NCBI GenBank assembly: GCA_025618425.1
Contig: CM046836.1
Location: 23,802,756-23,866,755 of the forward strand
DNA: 64,000 nucleotides
Direction: 5' to 3'
Source: Heliocidaris tuberculata
Lineage: Eukaryota > Echinodermata > Echinoidea > Camarodonta > Echinometridae
Within the stretch, counting starts at the first letter, position 1. Every line of letters starts with the position of its first letter. A program made the position numbers and the translations under genes. Below the pieces are notes generated by a model, which saw only the letters and a program-made list of their open reading frames with translations, ran no database searches and was not told the DNA's origin. Below, in pieces: positions 22,111 through 33,090 of the stretch.

Positions 22111-23376
22111 TCACATGTGTAGGGCCTATATGTACTTGGGCCGTCTGTCGGCTACAGGCTGGTGATGATGATGTTGGTTCAGGCTCAAAGTTCACAGTTC
22201 CTGCAAGTATAGTACCAAAACCCCAAATATGATCCAACATAAATGAGAGACTGACCAGTAATTTATCCGAATTTACCTCGATTTAAATGATATCAGTGAT
22301 AATATTCCGTGCAATTTCCCACTGGCAAGATAAGGAGCTCTAAAAACACAGGAAGTGTAGAGCAATTAGGGTGGCTGAAAACGCGCCAAAATGATGGAGA
22401 ACGCGCCAAAGTCGGTGAAAACACAACCTGTTTGTTATGCCATGTGAATGTTCCGGCATGTTGTTGGACTGAGGTCCGTTCAAAGGCCCTGAGTCAAATG
22501 ACCTTGTGTCTGCGAGCACTGTCTGTGCTTGGACAAATTTGACAATAATTATATTTGTCGAAACAACCCTATATACGTCAGATCCTAAACGTCAGGGCAC
22601 AGCAGGGGGCACCACTGGACATTAAAAGTGTTATAGTGGAGGCGCAGGGGGGGGGGGGGGGGAGGGGTGCAAACTTAGAGTAAGTTATGCGGGGGAAGGG
22701 GGCAGTCGTTTGGTGAATAATAAAGATACGATTTCTAATCAGTTAAAAAGCCTCCAAGCATAGATTACTTTATTCATGGTACTACAATCATATCTTCTCC
22801 AAGAGATATGATTTTAACTGATTGAAGAAATTCATTGAAAATCGAGTAACTGTCCCTTGTAACTTTTAAAAACGTAAATGATCTTCGCGTGCTTCTCGAA
22901 ATCACGCCTAGGTTGAAGTTAGCTTGTATTTATGTATTTTCAATGGGTTTATGTTGTGATTCCAGTGTATTTCCAATGTTTTAGTCTGTGAGTCGGCGAA
23001 AGTTGCGTTTGACTCCGTTTCAGCCTTCAGTTTGTTTGAGGGAAAATGCCCAAGTACAGTACCTTCTATAAGATTTAATTTATTCATGCATTCTCTACTA
23101 TGATATGTGAATTAAAACGATGTCCACCGACAGGTTCTCAAAAAAAAAATCATGTTTTGATAAGTATCAATTTAACACGTAAGCAAATTATTATGACGGA
23201 ACCTCTTGTCAGTTGTCAATACAACGTTCGTCATACTGATGTGATAACAAACCCAACTTTTTAATTCATTAATAATTTATCAGTACATGAGTACCTGTAC
23301 TTTATCAATACCTCTATGGGAGGTAAACAGGGAGTCCATTTGTCTACAAATGTCACACTTCTTCAAAAGTATACTC
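22111..23376. other. Intron 1 sequence without a recognised feature
   Basis: A poly-G run lies at about 22648. A short local duplication aacgcgccaaa occurs at 22380-22412. No exon with suitable phase was seen. Confidence 0.5.
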
Positions 23377-23380
23377 TTAA

Positions 23381-23724
23381 AGGGAAAGTCCGCCCCTGTA
23401 AAGTATTCATTTGATTTCAATACAAACAGAAAAATGAGGGAAACAGACTCGTGAAAGTTTGAGCTAAATTCGATGAGAAATAAGAAGATTGTGAATTGTT
23501 GAAGGTGTATTCAATCAAACACAAACTGGCAACTCGGTGACGTATCTTGCGATCTCCTCTCCCAATTGATCTCTACATGCAAAAACTTTCATAAATTTTC
23601 TTCTTTTTTTTAGTTGTTGATGAAGGAATACATTTGTTCCATACAGGTTTTGTGTAAAAACATATGAGCAATGATTATATCTAGGCTGCATTTTATTCAA
23701 TATTTTCTTCAGATAAAGTGGAAA

Positions 23725-23760
<36 letters not shown>

Positions 23761-23947
23761 GTGCAGGGCAAATGGGAGAAGACCTTGCAATAAAAATACG
23801 TCACGGAGTTATACCAATTTGTGTTTGATTGATTACAACTTCAAAAATTCATTTCTCATCGGATTTTGCTTAAAACTTTCATTAATCTATTATTAAAATA
23901 TATCTCCTTACTTTAAAACCAATTTGATTTCAGGATGGACTTCCCCT
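23381..23947. mobile_element. TTAA-flanked foldback MITE, copy 1 (piggyBac-like target)
   Basis: TTAA occurs at 23377-23380 and 23948-23951. The ends agggaaagtccgccc and agggg(a)agtccatcc (reverse complement of the right end) form the terminal repeat. Subterminal arms carry tcaatcaaacacaaactggc and, inverted, aatttgtgtttgattgatta, so most of the element folds on itself. The loop contains a poly-T run of about 30 bases. A related copy lies at 32544-33060. TTAA target duplication is the piggyBac hallmark; no transposase is present. Confidence 0.75.
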
Positions 23948-23962
23948 TTAAAACTTCCAATT

Positions 23963-25721
23963 AGGCCCGTCTTCATCAGCCCGAGTTTCCAAAATAGCCC
24001 GCTAATTCTGATCCGGGAAACTAACCCGATCAGAACTAGCTCGAGCTAGTTTGTAATGAAGACGCAATTAGCTGGCTATTTCGTGGGTTTCTAGCTCGAG
24101 CTAGAAGCCTAAGTCAACTCGGGTTTTTTTGTGAAATAGCGCGCTATTTGGCGAATTAGCCCGCTAATTCGCAGGTGAAGACGCACTCGGGTTTTGACTC
24201 GGGTTAATTTATTCATGACACCAATCCTAGAAATGTTAATTTCCTTATGTATTTCTTGATTTTCTTCTCTCTTTCCACCTTTTCCTTATGTATTTCTTTG
24301 TTTTTCCTTCTTTCTTTTTTCTCCTTATGTATTTCTTTGTTTTCCCCATTCTTTTTTCTTCTTTCTATTCTTATGTATTTCTTTGTTCTTCTTGCTATCC
24401 TATTTTCTTTATATATTTCTTGTTTTTCTTCTCTCTATTTGTCTTTTCCTTATGTATTTCTTTGTTTTTCCCATTTTCGGTTCTTCGATCTTGCTTTCCT
24501 CTTTTCTTTGTTTATGTATTTCTTTGTTCTTTCTGTCCTCTTCTCTTCGTATTTCCTTATGTATTTCTTTATTTTTCTTTCTATTCTGTATTTTCCTCAT
24601 GTATTTCTTTGTTTCTTATGTATTACTTTGTTTTTCCTTCTCTCTTTTTTCTCCTTATATATTTCTTTGTTCTTCTTTCTCTCCTCTTCTCTTCATATGT
24701 ATTTCTTTATTTTTCTGTCTATTTTATCCTTTTCCTTATGTATTTCTTTGTTTTCCCAATTTTTTTATTCTTCTTTAATTTCTTATGTATTTCTTTGTTC
24801 TTCTTGTTATCCTCTTTTCTTTATGATTCTTTATGGATTTCTTTGTTTTCTTCTATCTTTTTATCCTTTTCTTTTGTATTTATTTGTTTTCCTGTTGTCT
24901 ATTCTTCTGTCTATTTATATGTATTTCTTTGTTCTTCTTTTTTACCCTCTTCCCTTTATATTTCTTTGTTTTCCTTCTCTATTTGTATCTTTTCCTTATG
25001 TATTTCTTTGTTTTTCTTTCTATTTTATATGTTTCCTTATGTATTTCTTTGTTTTTCTTTCTATTTTATCTGTTTCCTTATGTATTTCTTTGTTTTTCTT
25101 TCTATTTTATATGTTTCCTTATGTATTTCTTTGTTTTTCTTTCTATTTTATCTGTTTCCTTATGTATTTCTTTGTTTCTTATGTATTACTTTGTTTTTCG
25201 TTCTATTTTTTTCTCCTTATGTATTTCTTTGTTTTCCCCCATTATTTATTCTTTCTATTCTTATGTATTTCTTTGTTCCTATTTCTATCCAGTTTTCTTC
25301 GTATTTCCTTTTATATTTCTTTGTTTTTCTATTTTGTTTTTTCCTTATGTATTTCATTGTTTCTAATGTATTACTTTGTTTTTTCTTCTCTCCTTTTGCT
25401 CCTTATATATTTCTTTGTTTTCCCAATTATCTATTCTTATTTCTATTCTTATGTATTTCTTTGTATTTCCTTCTCTCTTTTTATCTTTTCCTTATGTATT
25501 TCTTTGCTCTTTTCTCTTCATTTATCCTATATATTTTTTAGAATTTTCCATCTTCGAAGTGCGCATGCTCTGAAGCTCGAGTTTATTCCAAGAACGAGCG
25601 GGAATCGCTCGACTCGGGCTGATGGGGACGGGGGTTTTCAAACTCGGACTTTTTTCTCGAGAAGCGCTGATCGGGCTAGAATCTCGAGCTTGAGCAAACT
25701 CGGGCTGATGGAGACGCACCT
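23963..25721. mobile_element. Composite element U2
   Basis: The left terminus aggcccgtcttcatcagccc and the reverse complement of the right terminus, aggtgcgtctccatcagccc, form an inverted repeat continuing into gagttt. The left module (to about 24236) contains perfect palindromes such as aaatagcgcgctattt, tagctcgagcta and gcgaattag/ctaattcgc, and repeats of gaagacgca. The interior (24237-25540) is the T-rich minisatellite; the right module is 25541-25721. ATT flanks both ends. ORFs up to 507 aa within it are low-complexity read-through. Confidence 0.75.
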
Positions 25722-25727
25722 ATTAAA

Positions 25728-28248
25728 ATGCCCGTCTTCATCAGCCCGAGTTTCCAAAATAGCCCGCTAATTCTGATCCGGGAAACTAACCCGATCAGAA
25801 CTAGCTCGAGCTAGTTTGTAATGAAGACGCAATTAGCTGGCTATTTCGTGGGTTTCTAGCTCGAGCTAGAAGCCTAAGTCAACTCGGGTTTTTTGTGAAA
25901 TAGCGCGCTATTTGGCGAATTAGCCCGCTAATTCGCAGGTGAAGACGCACTCGGGTTTTGACTCGGGTTAATTTATTCATGACACCAATCCTAGAAATGT
26001 TATTTTCCTTATGTATTTCTTGATTTTCTTCTCTCTTTCCACCTTTTCCTTATGTATTTCTCTGTTTTTCCTTCTTTCTTTTTTCTCCTTATGTATTTCT
26101 TTGTTTTCCCCATTCTTTATTCTTCTTTCTATTCTTATGTATTTCTTTGTTCTTCTTGCTATCCTATTTTCTTTATATATTTCTTGTTTTTTCTTTTCTC
26201 TATTTGTCTTTTCCTTATGTATTTCTTTGTTTTTCCCATTTTCTGTTCTTCGATCTTGCTATCCTCTTTTCTTTGTTTATGTATTTCTTTGTTCTTTCTG
26301 TCCTCTTCTCTTTATATTTTCTTATGTATTTCTTTATTTTTCTTTCTATTCTATATTTTCCTCATGTATTTCTTTGTTTCTTATGTATTACTTTGTTTTT
26401 CCTTCTCTCTTTTTTCTCCTTATATATTTCTTTGTTTTTCCCATCATTTATTCCTTCTTTCTATTCTAATGTATTTCTTTGTTCTTCTTTCTCTTCTCTT
26501 CTCTTCATATGTATTTTTTTATTTTTCTTTCTATTTTATCTTTTTCCTTATGTATTTCTTTGTTTTCCCAATTTTTTTATTCTTCTTTAATTTCTTATTG
26601 TATTTCTTTGTTCTTCTTGTTATCCTCTTTTCTTTATGATTCTTTATGTATTTCTTTGCTTTCTTCTATCTTTTTATCCTTTCCTTTTGTATTTCTTTGT
26701 TTTCCTGTTGTCTACTCTTCTGTCTATTTATATGTATTTCTTTGTTCTTCATTTTTACCCTCTTCCCTTTATATTTCTTTGTTTTCCTTCTCTATTTTTA
26801 TCTTTTCCTTATGTATTTCTTTGTTCTTTCTGTCCTCTTCTCTTTATATTTCCTTATGTATTTATTTGTTTTTCTTTCTATTTTATCTGTTTCCTTATGT
26901 ATTTCTTTGTTTTTCTTTCTATTTTATCTGTTTCCTTATGTATTTCTTTGTTTTTCTTTCTATTTTATCTGTTTCCTTATATGTATTTCTTTGTTTTTCT
27001 TTCTATTTTATCTGTTTCCTTATGTATTTCTTTGTTTTTCTTTCTATTTTATCTGTTTCCTTATATGTATTTCTTTGTTTTTCTTTCTATTTTATCTGTT
27101 TCCTTATGTATTTCTTTGTTTTTCTTTCTATTTTATCTGTTTCCTTCTATGTATTTCTTTGTTTTTCTTTCTATTTTATCTGTTCCTTATGTATTTCTTT
27201 GTTTTTCTTTCTGTTTTATCTGTTTCCTTATGTAATCCTTTGTTTTTCTTTCTTTTTTATCTGTTTCCTTATGTATTTCTTTGTTTTTCTTTCTATTTTA
27301 TCTGTTTCCTTATGTATTTCTTTGTTTTTCTTTCTGTTTTATCTGTTTCCTTATGTAATCCTTTATTTTTCTTTCTATTTTATCTGTTCCTTATGTATTT
27401 CTTTGTTTTTCTTTCTGTTTTATCTGTTTCCTTATGTAATCCTTTGTTTTTCTTTCTTTTTTATCTGTTTCCTTATGTATTTCTTTGTTTTTCTTTCTAT
27501 TTTATCTGTTTCCTTATGTATTTCTTTGTTTTTCTTTCTGTTTTATCTGTTTCCTTATGTAATCCTTTATTTTTCTTTCTATTTTATCTGTTTCCTTATG
27601 TATTTCTTTGTTTTTCTTTCTATTTTATCTGTTTCCTTATGTATTTGTTTCTTATGTATTACTTTGTTTTTCCTTCTATTTTTTTCTCCTTATGTATTTC
27701 TTTCTTATGTATTACTTTGTTTTTCCTTCTATTTTTTCTCCTTATGTATTTCTTTGTTTTCCCCATTATTTATTCTTCTTTCTATTCTTACGTATTTCTT
27801 TGTTCCTCTTTCTATCCAGTTTTTTTCGTATTTCCTTATATATTTCTTTGTTTTTCTATTTTGTTTTTTCCTTATGTATTTCATTGTTTCTTATGTATTA
27901 CTTTGTTTTTCCTTCTCTCCTTTTGCTCCTTATATATTTCTTTGTTTTCCCAATTATCTATTCTTATTTCTATTCTTATGTATTTCCTTGTTTTTCCTTC
28001 TCTCTTTTTATCTTTTCCTTATGTATTTCTTTGCTCTTTTCTCTTCATTTATCCTATATATTTTTATTAATTTTCCATCTTCGAAGTGCGCATGCTCTGA
28101 AGCTCGAGTTTATTCCAAGAACGAGCGGGAATCGCTCGACTCAGGCTGATGGAGACGGGGTTTTTCAAACTCGGACTTTTTTCTCGAGAAGCACTGATCG
28201 GGCTAGAATCTCGAGCTTGAGCAAACTCGGGCTGATGGAGACGCACCT
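25728..28248. mobile_element. Composite element U3, tandem to U2
   Basis: Only six bases separate it from U2, in the same orientation. The left module (25728-26004) is almost identical to that of U2. The interior (26005-28066) is longer and, at about 26860-27640, becomes a regular 41-bp minisatellite (unit contains tttctttctattttatctg and tttccttatgtatttc). The right module ends gatggagacgcacct at 28248. The 8-mer attaggcc occurs at the outer left edge of U2 and the outer right edge of U3, which may mean that the pair inserted or expanded as one. The 556- and 474-aa frames are spurious. Confidence 0.75.
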
Positions 28249-28736
28249 ATTAGGCCTACTGGGTCATTTGGTCAAGGACTCAAGGTTGACCGACTCCAAG
28301 TATATAGAGAGTTACCCTATATAATGGGTTCACTTCACGACTCCGGGCAGAGATTCAGAGAGAACATCACAACCATTAGACTTGGTATAGACTTCCGTTA
28401 ATCGTTTAATATTACTGTTGTATCTTTACGTGATGAAATGTGCCCATCGTGCCAAGTTCGCCTCTCCCACCCCGACTCTTACACTCTTTTTTTTTTTTTC
28501 TTCTTTTTTTTTAAAATTATATACATGTATATATAAGGGCGCTGATGGGTAGATTGCATCGGCATATAAAAATAAAACACGATTGAAGAAGGTCCAAAAA
28601 ATTTCAGCAGCATTATGGTCCATTTTTCCAGGTAAGAAAATATTTATTGATAAACATTTTTTTTAATCTGTCAGGGCCAGTGGCAAGGGGCTCGGGGCAT
28701 AAGTGGCCCTCCCCCCTCCCCCCGCCATCGAATGGT
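28249..28736. other. Intron 1 sequence without a recognised feature
   Basis: A poly-T run near 28490 and short C and G runs near 28710 only. No exon was supported. Confidence 0.5.
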
Positions 28737-28899
28737 CAGTGGCGGATCTACGAGGGGGGGGGGGGGTTAGGGGGTTTAACCCCCCCCCCCCCTTGGGCTG
28801 CCAAGTAAACATTTAATGTGCATAGGAAAACGCCATCATAATACTCAGCCCCTCAAACCCCCCCCCCCCCCCCTTGGAAAAAAGCTAGATCCGTCCCTG
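28737..28899. mobile_element. Short hAT-like MITE, 163 bp, with 5-bp flanking duplication
   Basis: The left end cagtggcggatcta and the reverse complement of the right end, cagggacggatcta, form the terminal repeat. The flanks are atggt on both sides (28732-28736 and 28900-28904). The interior is poly-G followed by poly-C. The ends resemble the 8-bp-TSD elements elsewhere in the window, but here only 5 bp are duplicated. Confidence 0.65.
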
Positions 28900-28904
28900 A
28901 TGGT

Positions 28905-30440
28905 GGGGGATGAAAAGATAGAAAAGGGAGAAAAGGACGAGAAAAGAGGATGATATTAGGACCCCCTCTGCGGTGACCTTGTTAATTCGCATTTCATTTA
29001 CTGAGCAAGACTAGTGCACCGCCCCCCCCCCCCTCACTGATGGCAGTGCCCCCTTGAGCAATCGTTGGACATATCCTACGACACTGAACTGATCTAGACT
29101 TTGTTCAGTAGATGGCATACAAGCTAGGTTCAAGACTATTCGGGGAGCAATCATACTCTTACTTTACTTTATCGCAAAAAAGAATGGTACGTGTATATCT
29201 TCCATCGTTCTTCCATAATTATGCTCTTTATATTCCCAAATCCTTTTTCAGTAGTCACAGTTGTTTTCAGGGAGGCATAACAACCCGTGATTAGGTACTC
29301 TAATTGTGCTCAGTACAAAAAAGTGTGATGATTGAGTATAGAGGGTACGTTTATAGCTCAATTGCGAAGCCAGAATCAGCATTTTGAAACACAATTATGA
29401 AACACAGTTTAAAAACGCTGTTTCACGATAACCTGTTTATTAAGATCTTTTATTGCTGCTGGACATAAGTGCCGGAAGCGGGGGGGGGGGGGGGGGGGGG
29501 AGCAATCAATCAATCACGGAATAATTTTGCATTACAACGTTGTATAATAATTATAGTGCTCAAAAATGTAAACTTTTAGCATTTAAAAAACGAAATTTTC
29601 TAAGTCGGTCGCTACGATCCTTCGTATATTAATATAAAGAAAATGTTTCTTAGGAAACCCTGCGCCAGGAGAAAAGGGGACAGATGTTTGGTTTCATCTC
29701 TCGAGAGGGGAGGGGTGGGGCAAAGCAGTTTTGCCCCCCCCCCCAACGACAATACATATTGTGGTTTGGCGATCAGCTAATTTGTAGTAATCTAAAAGAC
29801 GATGTTTCACCATTCCAACACCTAAATTTTCTGTCATTTTCGATACGCTCCCTCAGATACATGCAGATAGGAGCCATGTATGTTAAGATTGTAGAAACCC
29901 CGTTTCTAAGCGAGGGGGCAGATTTTTTCCTCTATCAAGGGGGTTGGGGTGGGGGCAAAATCATTTTTGCCCCCTCCCCCCCCCCCCCCAACAAGACCAG
30001 TAAAATGGATAAATTTTCTTGCTTGCAATAATCTATTTTGCCCCCTCAGTGGGCATACGTTTTTTAATAGATGGAATGTTTCTTAATATTGAAAAAACCA
30101 TGTCATGCCCAAATATCCTCAAATTTGGGGACCGAGATGCCCGGATATATCCTCATAATTGGGCATCGATATGTATTTGGGGAGCGAGGTGCCCGAATAT
30201 CCTTTTTTTTTTAATTACGTTTTTGTAAGTCTTGTAAATGAGTTTGAAAGGGTGTTTCTGTGGGGGAAAACGCTCCCGACACCTGGACACAACCGTGTTT
30301 TGAGCTATAACGCTAATTTTGGCCTGATAAAGGGAGCTATAAACACACTCTTAATTAAAGTAGTCAAAAGTGCTTTGAATTGCTGCAAAATTCATATCAC
30401 TGCGAAGGGGAAGTTTTACTGATTAGGTATAACTTCCCTG
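28905..30440. other. Intron 1 sequence with G/C runs and decayed hAT-like pieces
   Basis: Poly-G or poly-C runs lie near 29020, 29480, 29735 and 29980. Two hairpins of the form ggggcaaa...ttttgcccc occur at about 29717 and 29955. The text gggcatcgatatgtatttgg followed by gagcgaggtgcccgaata at 30165-30200 matches the interior of the 3505-5317 element. No exon was supported. Confidence 0.45.
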
Positions 30441-30685
30441 GTCAAGATATGTTTGGCGCCCGCAGTAATCATCTTTCAAAAATGGTATTTGTGAGATCCA
30501 GATTTTCTGCCTTCAGCAGTCCTCCGTAGAGTGTCGCGAAGCGTGACGTCACAAGATTGGCAACATAATGAGAGCTGCTGGCGAGGCGCGCCGCATGCAT
30601 TGAAAACACACGCAAGTGACGCAATTTTCTCATTGATTTTTCGAGATTTAAAGTGTCGGTTGTAGACGAGGAAATTGAGCTCAAT

Positions 30686-30732
30686 ATGGACATGGAAATT
30701 GGTGAAGAAAGTGATTCAGTTTATAGCAACAG

Positions 30733-30763
<31 letters not shown>

Positions 30764-30769
30764 CGGGAG
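30686..30769 (+). other. Possible short acidic exon (plus strand), unproven
   Basis: ATG at 30686 opens a frame reading MDMEIGEESDSVYSNSD, a run of aspartates encoded by (GAT)n, and Arg-Glu, directly followed by a plausible donor gtatga. The surrounding 30520-30920 is more GC- and CpG-rich than its neighbours and carries purine-rich repeats. No downstream exon was identified, and the stop codon inside the donor ends the frame. It lies within intron 1 of the opposite-strand gene. It may be a gene relic or chance sequence around a GAT microsatellite. Confidence 0.25.
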
Positions 30770-31024
30770 GTATGAGAGAATGAAGAAGAAGAAGGAGAAG
30801 GAGAAGAACTGGGCGATGGTAGAAGTCTTCCACAAGCCTACCAGTACTAACCAGATCGAGCCACGGCTACAGGAGGGGGGAATGAAATGTGGCCTGGGTG
30901 AGCCAGAGATCGATCGTGAAGCATGAACTGCGTTACATGTATTGGTTTCCTCTTTCCCCGTCCATATCCCATATAGACCCTGCACTTTATTTTTGTGTGC
31001 TAACGAATGAGTGGTTTTCTCAAC

Positions 31025-31428
31025 CAGGGGCGGATCCAGGATTTCGTATAAGGGGGGGGGGGGCACACAAATGCAGGATTATCAACTTAGGGAAACTGCT
31101 TGGAGGGAGACCCATATTTTTTTGGTCTCGCCAGCCGTCCAAAAGTCGGTCAGTGGGGGGCGGGGGGGGGGGGGCCTCCAAAAAGTCCCCCAAAAAGTCC
31201 CTCCAAAAGTCCCCCAAGTGGGGGGGGGGAGGTATGGGGTCCAGTTCCCCTCCATAATTCTCTGACAAGCAAAAAAAAAAACAAAAAAAAAGAGTTTCTG
31301 GTCGAAAAGGAGGGGGGACGATCGCAAATGGGGGGGGGGGGCACAATGCATTGTTTTCCCTCAAAATGGGGGGGGGGGGCTCGGGCCGGATTGCCCCCCC
31401 CCCCCCCCCCCCCCTAAATCCGCCACGG
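31025..31428. mobile_element. hAT-like MITE with poly-G interior
   Basis: The left end caggggcggatccagg and the reverse complement of the right end, ccgtggcggatttag, match the CAG(G/T)GGCGGAT ends seen at 28737 and 47632. The sequence ctcaacc occurs at both edges, an imperfect 7-8-bp duplication. The interior holds several G runs and the segment attctctgacaagcaaaaa, which also occurs in the element at 46752-47001. The overlapping G/P-rich ORFs (up to 122 aa) are homopolymer artefacts. Confidence 0.65.
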
Positions 31429-31755
31429 CCTCAACCACGATATAGCCGTCTGATTATTCTCTCAAAAAATACGAAAGCGAAGAAATCAGTCACAAGAGAG
31501 TGTGCTAGTAGGCAACGAAACGTGCGACACGAGCGCCGGATCCCCGGTCATGCAGGCCCTGAACTTAACTGCACAAGCCGCGATAGCCTATGCTAAGCTG
31601 AAGTTGTCAAACTCGCGAAATTGGTTTATAGCCGATTATTGCTTCATAAAAGTTGAAATAATCACGCAGATATATTCTATAACGTTTCAAGATGACACAC
31701 TCCTGAGTGATATGTCGAATGATATCGAATAATTATCGTGAAAGAGCGACAATAA

Positions 31756-32246
31756 AGCCCCGTTTTAATAGACCGCGTCCGGACGGAGTCGGGACTGATG
31801 CCGGGTTAAAAAAGCGTGGCAGCAGGTGATAAAACCACGGGTGGTCCACCCCGGCGCGCCGTCTTAACAGACATTCGCTGAAAACCTAACCGGGTAGGTT
31901 CCCATAGTAACGTATAGAACTGCATGACTTCCTGTCGCGCGCGCGGGAGATTCAAAACGCGGGGAATGTGATATTTCACGAGAATCGAGTTCGAGTCATT
32001 GCGCAATGTCGAGCTGTCCGGTCAGAAACTACCCCGAGAGCGGCTTAACAGAACGGCTGTCCGGGAATTAGCAGGGGTAGAGTCGCGATTTTACCCTCGT
32101 TGGACCTAGTTAAATGTTGGCAAAATTATACCAGGTAGATTCCGGTCAACACCTCAGTAGGAGCGGCTTAACAGGAAGGGGTAAAGAAATCTAACCCGGT
32201 ATCACCCGGTCGAGGCGTTTTAAAAAGTGTCTGTTAAGACGGGGCT
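31756..32246. mobile_element. GC-rich MITE with TAA target duplication (PIF/Harbinger-like)
   Basis: The left end agccccgttttaatagac and the reverse complement of the right end, agccccgtcttaacagac, pair over about 18 bp with two mismatches. TAA flanks both sides (31753-31755 and 32247-32249), as expected for PIF/Harbinger. Inside, ggcttaacag occurs twice and gtcttaacagac once, probable subterminal binding motifs. The element is much more GC- and CpG-rich than the DNA around it. No transposase is present. Confidence 0.72.
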
Positions 32247-32543
32247 TAAGTAGCAGAGGAAAATAAACGTGTGGTAAACAAACTAGAGTAAACTGGCTGC
32301 ATGCGCACCTGGCTGTATAGCTGTCAAGGCTGTGACGTCACAATTCAGACCTCGCTACGACCGTTGTTTGGCTTGGTTTGGGGGTCTGAAAGGGTTTTTA
32401 AAATTACATTTTAAGCCTTTCCAGGATATTTATATGACTTTTCAGCACATCATTTGTGTTTTTCAAGTTTTAATCTTTCTATCCATATATAATTTGTCAC
32501 TAATTTTCAGTTGTCGTGAAATTTCTTCGGGTGACTACTTTAA

Positions 32544-33060
32544 GGGAGAAGTCCATCCTCAAGTTGGTTTTAAAGAAGCAGGAAAATTAAAGAAACAGAA
32601 CAATGAAAGTTTGAGCAAAATCCGATAAGAACTACGAAAGTTATGAATTTTTGGAGTTGTAATCAATCTAACACAAATTGGCAATTCGTGACGTAACTTG
32701 CAAGCTCCTCTCCCATTTGCCTTGTACTAAGAAAAACATAAATTTCCATTTTCTCCAAAGAGAATATTTTAATCATGCATGCAACCTAGATAATCATTGC
32801 AAATATGTTTTTACACACAACCTGTATGAAACAAATGTATTCCTTTATCAATAACTGAGAAAATGAAAAATTTCAGTTTAGAGCAAATGGGAGAGGAGCT
32901 CTCAAGATACGCTACGGAGTTGCCAATCTGTGTTTGATTGATTACATCTTTAAAAAATCATAACTTTCTTATCTATCAAAGGATTTAGCTCAAACGTTCA
33001 TTAATTTGTTTCTCTTATTCGTCTGCTTTTATCAACTAAATACCAGGATGGACCTCCCCT
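32544..33060. mobile_element. TTAA-flanked foldback MITE, copy 2 (piggyBac-like target)
   Basis: TTAA is at 32540-32543 and 33061-33064. The ends gggagaagtccatcc and aggggaggtccatcc match copy 1. The arms share tcaatctaacacaaattggc and, inverted, aatctgtgtttgattgatta, plus tcctctcccatttgc and gcaaatgggagaggagct. The element sits immediately before the donor of exon 1 (30 bp away), inside intron 1. Confidence 0.78.
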
Positions 33061-33090
33061 TTAACTACAGTAACTAGTTGAACATCATAC

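Noticed and set aside
19413..28324. Long ORFs (up to 556 aa) rich in Phe, Leu, Ser and Tyr, resembling membrane proteins
   Set aside because: They arise from T/C-rich minisatellite DNA that lacks stop codons in several frames at once; overlapping frames give the same kind of peptide and there are no conserved blocks.
30716..31596. Overlapping Gly/Pro-rich ORFs on both strands
   Set aside because: They are translations of poly-G and poly-C runs within a hAT-like MITE.
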